DNA of 64,000 bases from the NCBI RefSeq assembly GCF_000176035.2, contig NC_015675.1, positions 1,054,001-1,118,000 of the forward strand, given 5' to 3'. A program made the position numbers and the translations under genes. Source of the DNA: Mesorhizobium opportunistum WSM2075. Lineage in GTDB: Bacteria; Pseudomonadota; Alphaproteobacteria; Rhizobiales; Rhizobiaceae. Shown here piece by piece: positions 1-9,141 of this stretch (its first letter is position 1; every line of letters begins with the position of its first letter). Below the pieces are notes generated by a model that worked only from the letters and a program-made list of their open reading frames with translations, was not told where the DNA came from and made no database searches.

Positions 1-2410
<2,410 letters not shown>

Positions 2411-2695
2411 GTGCGATCCGTCCTTGTCTGTTCAGCCTGAAAGGGAACGGACGCCGATGGCATGCAATCACGCGCAAAGGTGCGGGTACGGCCATTTCCG
2501 CTGTCCGTTCCCAAGCAACCCGAGCCGTTCAAGGCGGCGCGTGCGCTGGTTCGGCGCAAATTCTGTTCCCGCGCCGACCGCTGGCACGGATGCACCGCAT
2601 ATAGAGAATTTTCTGGAATAGTTCTAGACAGTTGCGGAGCAAATTTGTGCGATGCGGCAGCGCTCGCGAAACATTGATTTCAGGGCAGGCGAGGG
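2411..2695. other. divergent acnA/ccmA intergenic region
   Basis: About 285 bases between the divergent starts of acnA and ccmA. No reading frame in it looks like a gene, and I see no repeat of the families found elsewhere in the window. It should hold the promoters of both units, but I cannot place them with confidence. Confidence 0.5.
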
Positions 2696-3304
2696 ATGCG
2701 GCTGATCGCCGAAAATCTGGGCGGCGAACGCGGCGGCGAGACGGTGTTTTCCGGCGTCGGTTTTGCGCTCGACCGAGGCCAGGCGCTGGTCGTCACCGGG
2801 CCGAACGGATCGGGCAAATCGACCTTGCTCAGGATCGTCGCCGGGCTGTTGCCGGTGGCCGAAGGCCGGTTGCTGCTCGAAGGCGGCGGCGAGGCATTTC
2901 CGTCCATTGCCTCGGCCTGTCATTACCTCGGCCACCAGAACGCGATGAAGCCGGCGCTGAGCGTGGCGGAAAACCTGCGCTTCTGGCGCGATTTCAACGG
3001 TAGCGGAGACGTCGGCGTCGACGAGGCGCTGGAGACCGTCGGGCTCGGCGGCATCGGCCATCTGCCGTTCGGCTATCTCTCGACAGGACAGAGGCGGCGC
3101 GCGGCGATTGCCAAGCTTCTGGTCAGCCAGCGGCCGCTGTGGCTGCTCGATGAGCCGACGGCGGGGCTGGACAAGGCTTCGGAGGCGCGGTTTGCGGGGC
3201 TGATGGCGAGGCATTGCGCCGAGGGTGGGATGATTGTCGCGGCGACGCATCTGCCGTTGGGATTGGATGGGGCGAAGACGTTGGTGATGGGGGAAACGGA
3301 TTGA
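2696..3304 (+). CDS. ccmA: heme exporter ATP-binding protein CcmA
   Basis: ATPase subunit of the CcmABCD complex, which releases holo-CcmE during periplasmic cytochrome c maturation. The 202-residue protein is a compact ABC ATPase: Walker [10 protein letters not shown] at 35-43, signature LSTGQ at 128-132, Walker B with LDEP at 151-154 and the switch His at 185. Length and the following ccmB fit the family. A 161-base repeat separates it from ccmB, so the two are not tightly coupled as they often are in this operon type. Confidence 0.93.
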   Translation: MRLIAENLGGERGGETVFSGVGFALDRGQALVVTGPNGSGKSTLLRIVAGLLPVAEGRLLLEGGGEAFPSIASACHYLGHQNAMKPALSVAENLRFWRDFNGSGDVGVDEALETVGLGGIGHLPFGYLSTGQRRRAAIAKLLVSQRPLWLLDEPTAGLDKASEARFAGLMARHCAEGGMIVAATHLPLGLDGAKTLVMGETD

Positions 3305-3315
3305 TGATGGTGCGA

Positions 3316-3476
3316 GGCGCCCCCCTCTGTCCTGCCGGCCATCTCCCCCTCCGGGGGGGAGATTGGCAGTTCATGCGTCTCGCCAGCCCTCCGACGTTGA
3401 AGATTGGCGAAAGCCGAGGTGACATCCAATCTCCCCCCTTGAGGGGGAGATGTCCGGCAGGACAGAGGGGGGCGCC
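3316..3476. repeat. palindromic intergenic repeat, family A copy 1
   Basis: Two long inverted arms of about 50 bases begin and end with GGCGCCCCCCTCTGT and its complement, and carry the inner hairpin core CTCCCCC...GGGGGAGA. They flank a central section of about 60 bases. The same arms recur at 38655-38814 and 50547-50707. This copy sits between ccmA and ccmB. It resembles rhizobial mosaic repeats; the name is my own. Confidence 0.9.
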
Positions 3477-3497
3477 TGGGCGCCGACATCTCACATC

Positions 3498-4163
3498 ATG
3501 CTAGCCCTCTTCCTCCGCGACATCCGCCTCAACATCCGCGCCGGCGGCGGCGCTTTGACCGGTGTCATCTTCTTCCTGGCCGTCATCGCCACCATTCCGT
3601 TCGGCGTCGGGCCCGACCTCAGGCTGCTGGCCCGCATCGGCCCGGCGATATTGTGGATCGGCGCGCTGCTGTCCTGCCTGCTTGGGCTCGACCGGCTGTT
3701 CCAGGCCGATCGCGAGGATGGCTCGCTCGATCTCCTGGTGCTCGGCAACGACCGGCACATGCTGGCGCTGACGGTGCTGGTGAAATGCCTGGCGCATTGG
3801 GCTGGCAGCGTGCTGCCGCTGGTGGTCGCGGCTCCTTTGCTCGGGCTGTTCATGAATATGGAGCCGCTGGCGATAGGCGCCACGGCGCTGACGCTGCTGG
3901 TCGGCACGCCGGCGATCACCTTCATCGGTGCCGCCGGGGCGGCGGTGGCGGTGGCGCTGCCGCGCGGTGGGCTCTTGATCTCGGTGCTGGTGCTGCCGCT
4001 GACCATACCGGTGCTGATCTTCGGCGTTTCGGCGAGCTATGGCGCCACCGCCAATCCCGATCCTTTCCTGCAGCCTTTCCTCATTCTTGCCGCGCTGACA
4101 CTGTTTCTTGCCGTGCTGGGGCCGGTGTCGGCGGCGCTGGCCTTGCGCCACGGTACGGATTGA
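3498..4163 (+). CDS. ccmB: heme exporter membrane protein CcmB
   Basis: Integral membrane subunit of the CcmABCD transporter, partner of CcmA. It has 221 residues and about six hydrophobic segments, starting MLALFLRDIRLNIRAGGG, typical of the family. A longer in-frame start at 3450 lies inside the palindromic repeat and is rejected; ATG 3498 gives the normal CcmB N-terminus. The stop overlaps (TGATG) the ATG of a short ORF that occupies the place normally taken by ccmC. Confidence 0.93.
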   Translation: MLALFLRDIRLNIRAGGGALTGVIFFLAVIATIPFGVGPDLRLLARIGPAILWIGALLSCLLGLDRLFQADREDGSLDLLVLGNDRHMLALTVLVKCLAHWAGSVLPLVVAAPLLGLFMNMEPLAIGATALTLLVGTPAITFIGAAGAAVAVALPRGGLLISVLVLPLTIPVLIFGVSASYGATANPDPFLQPFLILAALTLFLAVLGPVSAALALRHGTD

Positions 4164-4303
4164 TGCGGCAGTACAAGACTGAAGACCATGGGCCTGAGGA
4201 CTGCGGCGCGGCGCCCGATTGCGAAGCCGCCGATGCGCGGTTAAGGGAAAGCATGACCGAACGACGGTTGGAAAGAGACGCTGGAATGGAGCGGACCGCA
4301 TGA
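4163..4303 (+). CDS. 46-residue hydrophilic ORF in the place of ccmC
   Basis: An ATG overlapping the ccmB stop (TGATG) opens a 46-codon frame. It ends in TGA at 4301-4303, overlapping the ATG of ccmD at 4300. The product is very charged (Asp/Glu/Arg-rich, for example RLRESMTERRLERDAG) with no membrane segment and no WWD-type heme-handling motif, so it is not CcmC, which is about 250 residues with six helices. It may be a spacer that is open by chance, a scar of a ccmC deletion, or a small coupled gene. I do not recognise it. Confidence 0.35.
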   Translation: MRQYKTEDHGPEDCGAAPDCEAADARLRESMTERRLERDAGMERTA

Positions 4304-4473
4304 GTGCGCATGCGCTCTATGTCACCGCGGCCTATGCCATCACCGCGTTGGTCCTGGCCGGGCTGATCGGCTGGATCCTGCTCGACCAGCGGGCGCGCAA
4401 GCGCGAACTCGCCGAACTCGAAGCGGCCGGCGTGAAGCGCCGTTCCGATAGGGCTGGGACAGCAAAGCCGTGA
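4300..4473 (+). CDS. ccmD: heme exporter small subunit CcmD
   Basis: A 57-residue single-span protein that helps release heme-loaded CcmE from CcmABC. The sequence has a short polar N-terminus (MSAHALYVTAAYAIT), one hydrophobic helix at about residues 8-28, and a basic cytoplasmic tail (LLDQRARKRELAEL), the usual CcmD pattern. Start ATG 4300 was chosen over an in-frame upstream start at 4219 because it gives the family N-terminus. The stop overlaps the GTG of ccmG. Confidence 0.85.
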   Translation: MSAHALYVTAAYAITALVLAGLIGWILLDQRARKRELAELEAAGVKRRSDRAGTAKP

Positions 4474-5048
4474 GTAGCGAAACCGAAACACCGTCACGCG
4501 GCCGGCGCCTGTTCGTGCTCTTGCCGCTGCTGGTCTTCCTCGGCCTGGCAGGACTGTTCCTGTCGCAGCTATTGTCGGGGCGCGATATTTCGGAAGTGCC
4601 GTCGGCGCTGATCGGCCTGCCGGCGCCGCAGACCAACCTGCCGGCGCTGGAAGGATCGAACCTGCCGGGGCTCGATTCCAAAAACTTCGTCGGCAAGGTC
4701 ACCCTGGTCAACGTCTTTGCGTCGTGGTGCGCGCCATGCCGCGAAGAGCACCCGGTGCTCCTGGCGCTGTCGCAGGACAAGCGGTTCGTGATGGCGGCGC
4801 TGAACTACAAGGACCGGCCGGAAAACGCCCGCCGGTTCCTCGGCGATCTCGGCAATCCGTTCCAGGCCATCGGTGTCGACGAAGCCGGCCGCGCGGCGAT
4901 CGACTGGGGTGTCTATGGCGTGCCGGAAACCTTCGTCATCGGCAAGGACGGCAAGATTGCCTACAAGCATGTCGGCCCGCTGACGGCGGAGACGGCAAGG
5001 GATTTGTTGCTGCCACAGATCGACAAGGTATTGGCGGCGCCGAACTGA
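4470..5048 (+). CDS. ccmG: thiol:disulfide interchange protein CcmG/DsbE
   Basis: Membrane-anchored periplasmic thioredoxin that reduces apocytochrome c CXXCH cysteines before heme attachment. The 192-residue protein has an N-terminal anchor at about residues 13-33 and a TlpA/DsbE thioredoxin fold with active site W86-C87-A88-P89-C90. The conserved GVYGVPETFVI segment, with the cis-Pro, follows. GTG 4470 overlaps the ccmD stop (GTGA), indicating translational coupling. Confidence 0.94.
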   Translation: MSSETETPSRGRRLFVLLPLLVFLGLAGLFLSQLLSGRDISEVPSALIGLPAPQTNLPALEGSNLPGLDSKNFVGKVTLVNVFASWCAPCREEHPVLLALSQDKRFVMAALNYKDRPENARRFLGDLGNPFQAIGVDEAGRAAIDWGVYGVPETFVIGKDGKIAYKHVGPLTAETARDLLLPQIDKVLAAPN

Positions 5049-5176
5049 CGGTGCTCTTTCGCCTTCCATGCCGTGATGTTGATGGCAGGCAAGGCGGAGC
5101 CAGAATTGGGGACTCTCACCGTGGATAGAACCGCTATTCCGAGCCGCTGCATTCTTCGCTTGAAGTCGCGGCATGG

Positions 5177-5199
5177 ATCCTCGGGTCAAGCCCGAGGAT
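5177..5199. repeat. short hairpin repeat
   Basis: A perfect 9-base inverted repeat (ATCCTCGGG / CCCGAGGAT) with a 5-base loop, between the convergent ccmG and DUF1127 genes. A related but degenerate copy, ATGGATCCTCGGGTC ... GGATGACGAA, lies at about 33577-33630 upstream of rimM. No U-tract follows, so a terminator role is uncertain. Confidence 0.55.
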
Positions 5200-5211
5200 G
5201 ACGAATGTGGC

Positions 5212-5379
5212 TCAGCCGTAGATCTGCTTGTGGATCTGGTAGAGCATTTCCGAGCGATCGGCGCGCATGTCGGCGAGGTCGCGGCTGGAAAAGCTGTCGA
5301 TTTCGGCGACGAGGCGGTTGTAGTGCTTGCGCTTGGCGATGCTGGTGCGAGCGCGGGTCATGAGATCGTTGAAGATCAT
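5212..5379 (-). CDS. DUF1127 small protein
   Basis: A 55-residue basic protein, MIFNDLMTRARTSIAKRK..., ending RSEMLYQIHKQIYG. The pattern of a basic helix followed by LADMRADRSEM matches the DUF1127 (YjiS-like) family, which is abundant in alphaproteobacteria and in some cases binds RNA or affects phosphate and carbon metabolism. ATG 5379 is preceded by AAGGACC at good spacing, so it is preferred over the longer start at 5490. The exact role here is unknown. Confidence 0.75.
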   Translation of the reverse strand: MIFNDLMTRARTSIAKRKHYNRLVAEIDSFSSRDLADMRADRSEMLYQIHKQIYG

Positions 5380-5454
5380 AGCAAGGGTCCTTCTGTGCCG
5401 CATTCTGGCGGCGGGTTCTTCCTCCCTTGGCAGTACGGAACATGACATAGTATT

Positions 5455-5488
5455 GGTGCGTTGCAAAAAGAAGATGTTGCAATGCACC
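5455..5488. promoter_or_regulatory. 34-base palindrome in the DUF1127 / SMP-30 divergent region
   Basis: Arms GGTGCGTTGCA and TGCAATGCACC (one mismatch) are separated by 12 bases. They lie in the roughly 290-base region between the divergent DUF1127 and gluconolactonase genes. An operator for a dimeric regulator is plausible; no regulator gene is adjacent. The rest of this intergenic stretch shows nothing I can name. Confidence 0.35.
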
Positions 5489-5673
5489 ATTGCGCGCAGC
5501 GCATAGCCGGTTAATCGGGTCCTAAAGTGCGCCGCGGTTGAACGGCGGGCAGCCGAGCCAGGTCGACCGGGCGCTTCCTCTCCGTTTTGTCATACAAATT
5601 GCAGGCGTCCTGTCTTGCCATATCGATCGCGGGCTGGCTTGATCCGGCGTCACGTGAGACCGGGAGGAAATGC

Positions 5674-6594
5674 ATGGCGGCCGCAGACTATTACGAAATT
5701 CTCGATCCGCGCTTCGCGCGCCTGTTCAACGGCAACGCGCAGGTGGAAAAGCTGTTCACCGGATGCCGCTGGGCGGAAGGGCCGGCCTGGTTCGCCGCCG
5801 GCCGTTATGTCGTCTGGTCCGACATTCCGAACAACCGCATGCTGCGCTACGACGAGACGGACGGCAGCGTCAGCGTCTTTCGGCAGCCATCGGGCAATTC
5901 CAACGGCAACACCGTCGACCGGCAGGGCCGGCTGGTGACATGCGAGCACTCCGGCCGCCGCGTCAGCCGTACCGAGCATGACGGCTCGGTCACCACGATT
6001 GCCGCCAAATGGAAGGGCAAGCGGCTGAACTCGCCCAATGACGCGGTGGTGAAGTCCGACGGTTCGATCTGGTTCACCGATCCGACCTACGGCATCGACA
6101 CCGACTATGAGGGCGACAAGGCCGAGAGCGAGATCGGTGCTTGCCACGTCTACCGGGTCGATCCCGATACCGGCGAGATCGAGGCCGTCATCACCGATAT
6201 GGTCAGACCCAATGGGCTCGCCTTTTCGCTGGACGAGAGCTTGCTCTATGTCGTCGACACCGGTCGCACGCATGGCGCCGAGAACCCGGCGCATATGCGG
6301 GTCTTCAATGTCGGCAAGCACGGCAAGAAGGTGTCGGGCGGCAAGGTCTTCGCCGATTGCACGGCCGGCCTGTTCGACGGCTTCCGGCTCGACGCGGACG
6401 GGCGCATCTGGACCAGCGCCGCCGACGGCATCCATTGCTACGATCCGGACGGTACGCTGATCGGCAAGGTCAAGGTGCCGGAGGTGACCGCCAATTGCGT
6501 GTTCGGCGGCAACAAGCTGAACTGTCTCTACATCGCCGGCACCACCTCGCTCTACATGGTGCGGCTGATGGTGAACGGAGCCAAGACTTTTTGA
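5674..6594 (+). CDS. SMP-30/gluconolactonase/LRE family hydrolase
   Basis: A 306-residue six-bladed beta-propeller lactonase that likely hydrolyses a sugar lactone such as gluconolactone. The SMP-30 metal and substrate positions are present: Glu35 in WAEGPAW, Asn122 in NSPNDAVV, Asn180 in RPNGLAFS and Asp235 in FDGFRLDADG. ATG 5674 follows GGGAGGA at ideal distance; the upstream in-frame start at 5587 lacks family similarity. Its stop runs straight into a repeat. The true substrate cannot be told from sequence. Confidence 0.88.
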   Translation: MAAADYYEILDPRFARLFNGNAQVEKLFTGCRWAEGPAWFAAGRYVVWSDIPNNRMLRYDETDGSVSVFRQPSGNSNGNTVDRQGRLVTCEHSGRRVSRTEHDGSVTTIAAKWKGKRLNSPNDAVVKSDGSIWFTDPTYGIDTDYEGDKAESEIGACHVYRVDPDTGEIEAVITDMVRPNGLAFSLDESLLYVVDTGRTHGAENPAHMRVFNVGKHGKKVSGGKVFADCTAGLFDGFRLDADGRIWTSAADGIHCYDPDGTLIGKVKVPEVTANCVFGGNKLNCLYIAGTTSLYMVRLMVNGAKTF

Positions 6595-6741
6595 GTGAGA
6601 CCGTTTGGAAATTCTACTCTGACGGCCATCTAAAGGCGTTTTCTGCGCTTCCGGTGCTCACGTACCCAAAAGTACGCTCCGCTCCGGTTCTCGAAACCAC
6701 CATCATATGACTCGCCAGAGCGAATTTCGAAACGGTCTCTC
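6593..6741. repeat. palindromic repeat, family C copy 1
   Basis: Outer arms of about 20 bases (TGAGACCGTTT...GAAATTC and complement) enclose an inner module TTTCTGCGCTTCCGGTGCTC...GTACGCTCCGCTCCGGTTCTC. The element begins in the stop codon of the lactonase gene. The inner module recurs at 16560-16677 with different outer arms, which suggests a mosaic element. Confidence 0.85.
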
Positions 6742-6773
6742 AACGGCGTTAGCCATTTGAAGGGGAGGACGTC

Positions 6774-6980
6774 ATGCCATTCGTCAACATCCGCATCGTC
6801 AAGGAAGTGATCGCCGCCGATCCGGCAGGCAAGAAGGCTGACATCGCCAAGAAAGTCACCGCGGCCATCATGGACGCCACCGGGCTCGGCAATGACGATG
6901 TCTGGGTGGTCTTCGAAGAGGTCAACGCCCGCGATTGGTATGTCGGCAAAACCGATGTCGAGACGTTGCGGAAGGGGTAG
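6774..6980 (+). CDS. 4-oxalocrotonate tautomerase family protein
   Basis: A 68-residue small tautomerase with the catalytic amino-terminal proline exposed after Met removal (MPFVNIRIVKE). The GLGNDDVWVVFEEVNARDWYVG segment is family-typical. Such enzymes catalyse keto-enol tautomerisation of oxo-acids. SD AGGGGAGGA precedes the ATG. It follows the lactonase gene but with a repeat between them, so co-transcription is uncertain. Substrate unknown. Confidence 0.85.
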   Translation: MPFVNIRIVKEVIAADPAGKKADIAKKVTAAIMDATGLGNDDVWVVFEEVNARDWYVGKTDVETLRKG

Positions 6981-6982
6981 GT

Positions 6983-7138
6983 CTTCCCTTCTCCCCTTGT
7001 GGGAGAAGGTGGATCGGCGCGTCAGCGCCGAGACGGTTGAGGGGTGGGTGACGGAATGCCGTCGGCGCCAAGCTGGAACACCCCTCATCCGACCTCACTT
7101 CGTGAGGCCACCTTCTCCCGCAAGGGGAGAAGGAAGAG
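6983..7138. repeat. palindromic repeat, family B copy 1
   Basis: Outer hairpin arms CTTCTCCCC...GGGGAGAAG flank GC-rich inner hairpins (GGCGCGTCAGCGCC, CCTCACTTCGTGAGG). The copy at 40370-40521 carries the same modules in reverse-complement order. It lies between the convergent tautomerase and FMN reductase genes. Confidence 0.9.
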
Positions 7139-7148
7139 CGGGCGCCAT

Positions 7149-7682
7149 TCAACGTGCGCGGATAAAGCCCGCGAAAGCCTTGAGCGCGTCGCGCATCGCT
7201 GTCACATTCGCCGGCTCAGCCAAAATAGCCTCTACCTGCGGCGGCTTCTTCCCCAGCAGCGCAATCTCCAGCACCGCGTCCTCATAAAGCGCGAACGACA
7301 TGGTGCGCATGATTTCGGCCAAAGCGGCGCGGGCATACAACGAGCGCGGCGAGGCGTGCGCCAGCATAGCTGGCTTGGCGACGGCCGCGTCGCGCGACAC
7401 CAGCCAGTCGAGCGCGTTCTTCAGCCCGCCCGGCACGCCATGGGCATATTCGGGACAGGAGACGATAATGCCGTCGGCGGCGGTGACGGCATCGATCAGA
7501 TCGGAGGCTGCGTGCGGTGTCCGCTCGCCTTCATCGTCGGGATTGAAGATCGGCAGGCGGCCGAGCCCGTCATAGACGGTGACGCGGCATCCGGCCGGCG
7601 CGTTGCGCGCCAATGCTTCGACCAAGGCCGAATTGGTGGAGGCGGCCCGCAGACTGCCGGAGATGGCGAGGATGTTCAGCAC
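7149..7682 (-). CDS. NADPH-dependent FMN reductase
   Basis: A 177-residue flavodoxin-fold reductase. The FMN phosphate loop SGSLRAASTN lies near the N-terminus, followed by CPEYAHGVPGGLKNALDWLV, the second flavin contact of this family (ChrR/SsuE-like). The start is taken as GTG 7682, giving the typical VLNILAISGSLR beginning; no good SD is visible, so the start is less sure than the frame. It lies 41 bases downstream of another flavin enzyme on the same strand. Confidence 0.87.
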   Translation of the reverse strand: MLNILAISGSLRAASTNSALVEALARNAPAGCRVTVYDGLGRLPIFNPDDEGERTPHAASDLIDAVTAADGIIVSCPEYAHGVPGGLKNALDWLVSRDAAVAKPAMLAHASPRSLYARAALAEIMRTMSFALYEDAVLEIALLGKKPPQVEAILAEPANVTAMRDALKAFAGFIRAR

Positions 7683-7723
7683 AGTCGGTGAGGCCAGTTC
7701 GGACGAATCGTGTCCGGAAAAGC

Positions 7724-8344
7724 CTACCACATGGTCTGCTTGTATTCGTCGTCCAGCCAGCGGTCGGTCGCCTCGGCCGAATCGGCCAGCGCCAACTGGT
7801 CGCGCAGGATCTGGCCGAGCGTCGGCAGCGTCGCGCGGTCGTACCAGGTCTCCGGCTTCCACAGGTCGGAGCGCATGAAGGCCTTGGCGCAATGCATGTA
7901 GGTAGCCTTGACGGTGACGACGATGACGCTTTGCGGCTCCTTGCCGTCGACGGCAAGGCGCTCGCGCAAACCCGCGTCGACGGTGATGCGGGCATCGCCA
8001 TTGACGCGTAGCGTCTCGTTCATGCCGGGGATGAGGAAAAGCAGCCCGACCGAGGGATTGCGCAGGATGTTTTCCAGCGTGTCCAGCCGGTTGTTGCCGG
8101 GCCGGTCTGGAATGGCGATGGTCCTGTCGTCGAGAACGACGGCGAAGCCCGGTTTGTCGCCCTTCGGCGTTACGTCGGAATTGCCTTCGCCGTCGGAGGA
8201 GCCGATCAGCACGAACGGGCTCTTGCCGATGAAGGAACGGCAATGGCCATCGAGCGCCTTCAATTCCTTGCGAATCGAACCATCGGTCGGCCGCGGCGTC
8301 TTGTAGATCGTCCGCAACTCCTCGCGCGTGGTGACGAATTCCAT
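7724..8344 (-). CDS. pyridoxamine 5'-phosphate oxidase-family FMN protein
   Basis: A 206-residue PPOX-type split-barrel protein, close to the FMN-binding family with MSMEG_1061 as a member. It has KSPFVLIGSSDGEGNSDVTPKG near residue 45 and RPGNNRLDTLENILRNPSVG near 85, the flavin-binding strands of that family. ATG 8344 follows GGAGAGAGGG, so longer in-frame starts are rejected. It probably reduces or oxidises a small molecule; the substrate is unknown. Likely co-transcribed with the FMN reductase. Confidence 0.85.
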   Translation of the reverse strand: MEFVTTREELRTIYKTPRPTDGSIRKELKALDGHCRSFIGKSPFVLIGSSDGEGNSDVTPKGDKPGFAVVLDDRTIAIPDRPGNNRLDTLENILRNPSVGLLFLIPGMNETLRVNGDARITVDAGLRERLAVDGKEPQSVIVVTVKATYMHCAKAFMRSDLWKPETWYDRATLPTLGQILRDQLALADSAEATDRWLDDEYKQTMW

Positions 8345-8397
8345 GACCCTCTCTCCCATTTGGTTCTTGAGGCAATTCACTAGGGAAGGCGTTACGC

Positions 8398-8416
8398 GCT
8401 TTTCCTGGAATTGCTC
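8398..8416. repeat. half copy of family D repeat
   Basis: CTTTTCCTGGAATTGCTCT matches the 3' arm of the family D elements at 51377-51478 and 52841-52942. It abuts the ispZ stop codon. Confidence 0.6.
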
Positions 8417-9090
8417 TACTTGCCGGCCTTTTCTTCCCCGCCGGCCTTGTCGTCCAGCGAATGGCGCAGGATCAGCGGCATTTGGCTGAAGGTGAACAGA
8501 AGCGTGATCGGCATGATGCCCCAGACCTTGAAGGTAACCCAGGCATCGGTGGAAAAATTGCGCCACACCACTTCGTTGACGATGGCCAGGAACAGGAAGA
8601 ACAGGCCCCAGCGGAAAGTGAGCTTGCGCCAGCCTTCGGCGTCGAGCTTAAAGGCGGATTCGAAGACATAGCCGAGCAGCGACCGGCCGAAGAACAGGCC
8701 GCCGAGCAGCACGCCGCCGAACAGCGTGTTGACGATGGTCGGCTTCATCTTGATGAAGATGTCGTCCTGCAGATAGAGCGTCAGCGCACCGAAGATGAAG
8801 ACGACGACGCCGGACACCAACGGCATGATCGGCAAGCTGCGAATAAGCAGCCAGGACACGACCAGCGCGATGGCTGTGGCGGCCATGAACAGGCCGGTGG
8901 CGACGAAGATCGGGCCGCCGAACTCGGCCAGCACCGGGAATTTCTCCACCAGCCATGGGCCGCGCGCATTGGCGAAGAAGAAGACCAGCAAGGGACCCAG
9001 CTCCAGCACCAGCTTGAGCAGCGGATTGACGCCTTCCTTCTTCTCTTTCTGCGGGTCGGACGGGTCGCGTTCGAGAATGGGTGGGTTCAT
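8416..9090 (-). CDS. ispZ: septation protein A / inner membrane protein YciB
   Basis: A 224-residue polytopic membrane protein of the IspZ/YciB family, involved in septation and envelope integrity. About five or six hydrophobic helices are visible. The sequence starts [14 protein letters not shown], followed by [15 protein letters not shown], which is the family signature. It is the last gene of a minus-strand dapF-mtaB-ftsY-ispZ run, 51 bases after ftsY with a short hairpin repeat in the gap. Annotated as inner membrane-spanning protein YciB in many genomes. Confidence 0.92.
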   Translation of the reverse strand: MNPPILERDPSDPQKEKKEGVNPLLKLVLELGPLLVFFFANARGPWLVEKFPVLAEFGGPIFVATGLFMAATAIALVVSWLLIRSLPIMPLVSGVVVFIFGALTLYLQDDIFIKMKPTIVNTLFGGVLLGGLFFGRSLLGYVFESAFKLDAEGWRKLTFRWGLFFLFLAIVNEVVWRNFSTDAWVTFKVWGIMPITLLFTFSQMPLILRHSLDDKAGGEEKAGK

Positions 9091-9105
9091 GATCTTCCTT
9101 CTTAC

Positions 9106-9138
9106 GCACGATCCCGTTCAAAAATTTTCGGGATCATG
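9106..9138. repeat. short palindromic repeat, family E copy 1
   Basis: GATCCCG...CGGGATCATGC hairpin between ftsY and ispZ. A fuller copy with perfect GAGCATGATC/GATCATGCTC arms is at 45219-45268. Confidence 0.65.
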
Positions 9139-9141
9139 CCG

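Noticed and set aside
3316..3476. CRISPR-like array in the repeat regions
   Set aside because: The repeats are single inverted elements with no regular spacers and no cas genes nearby.
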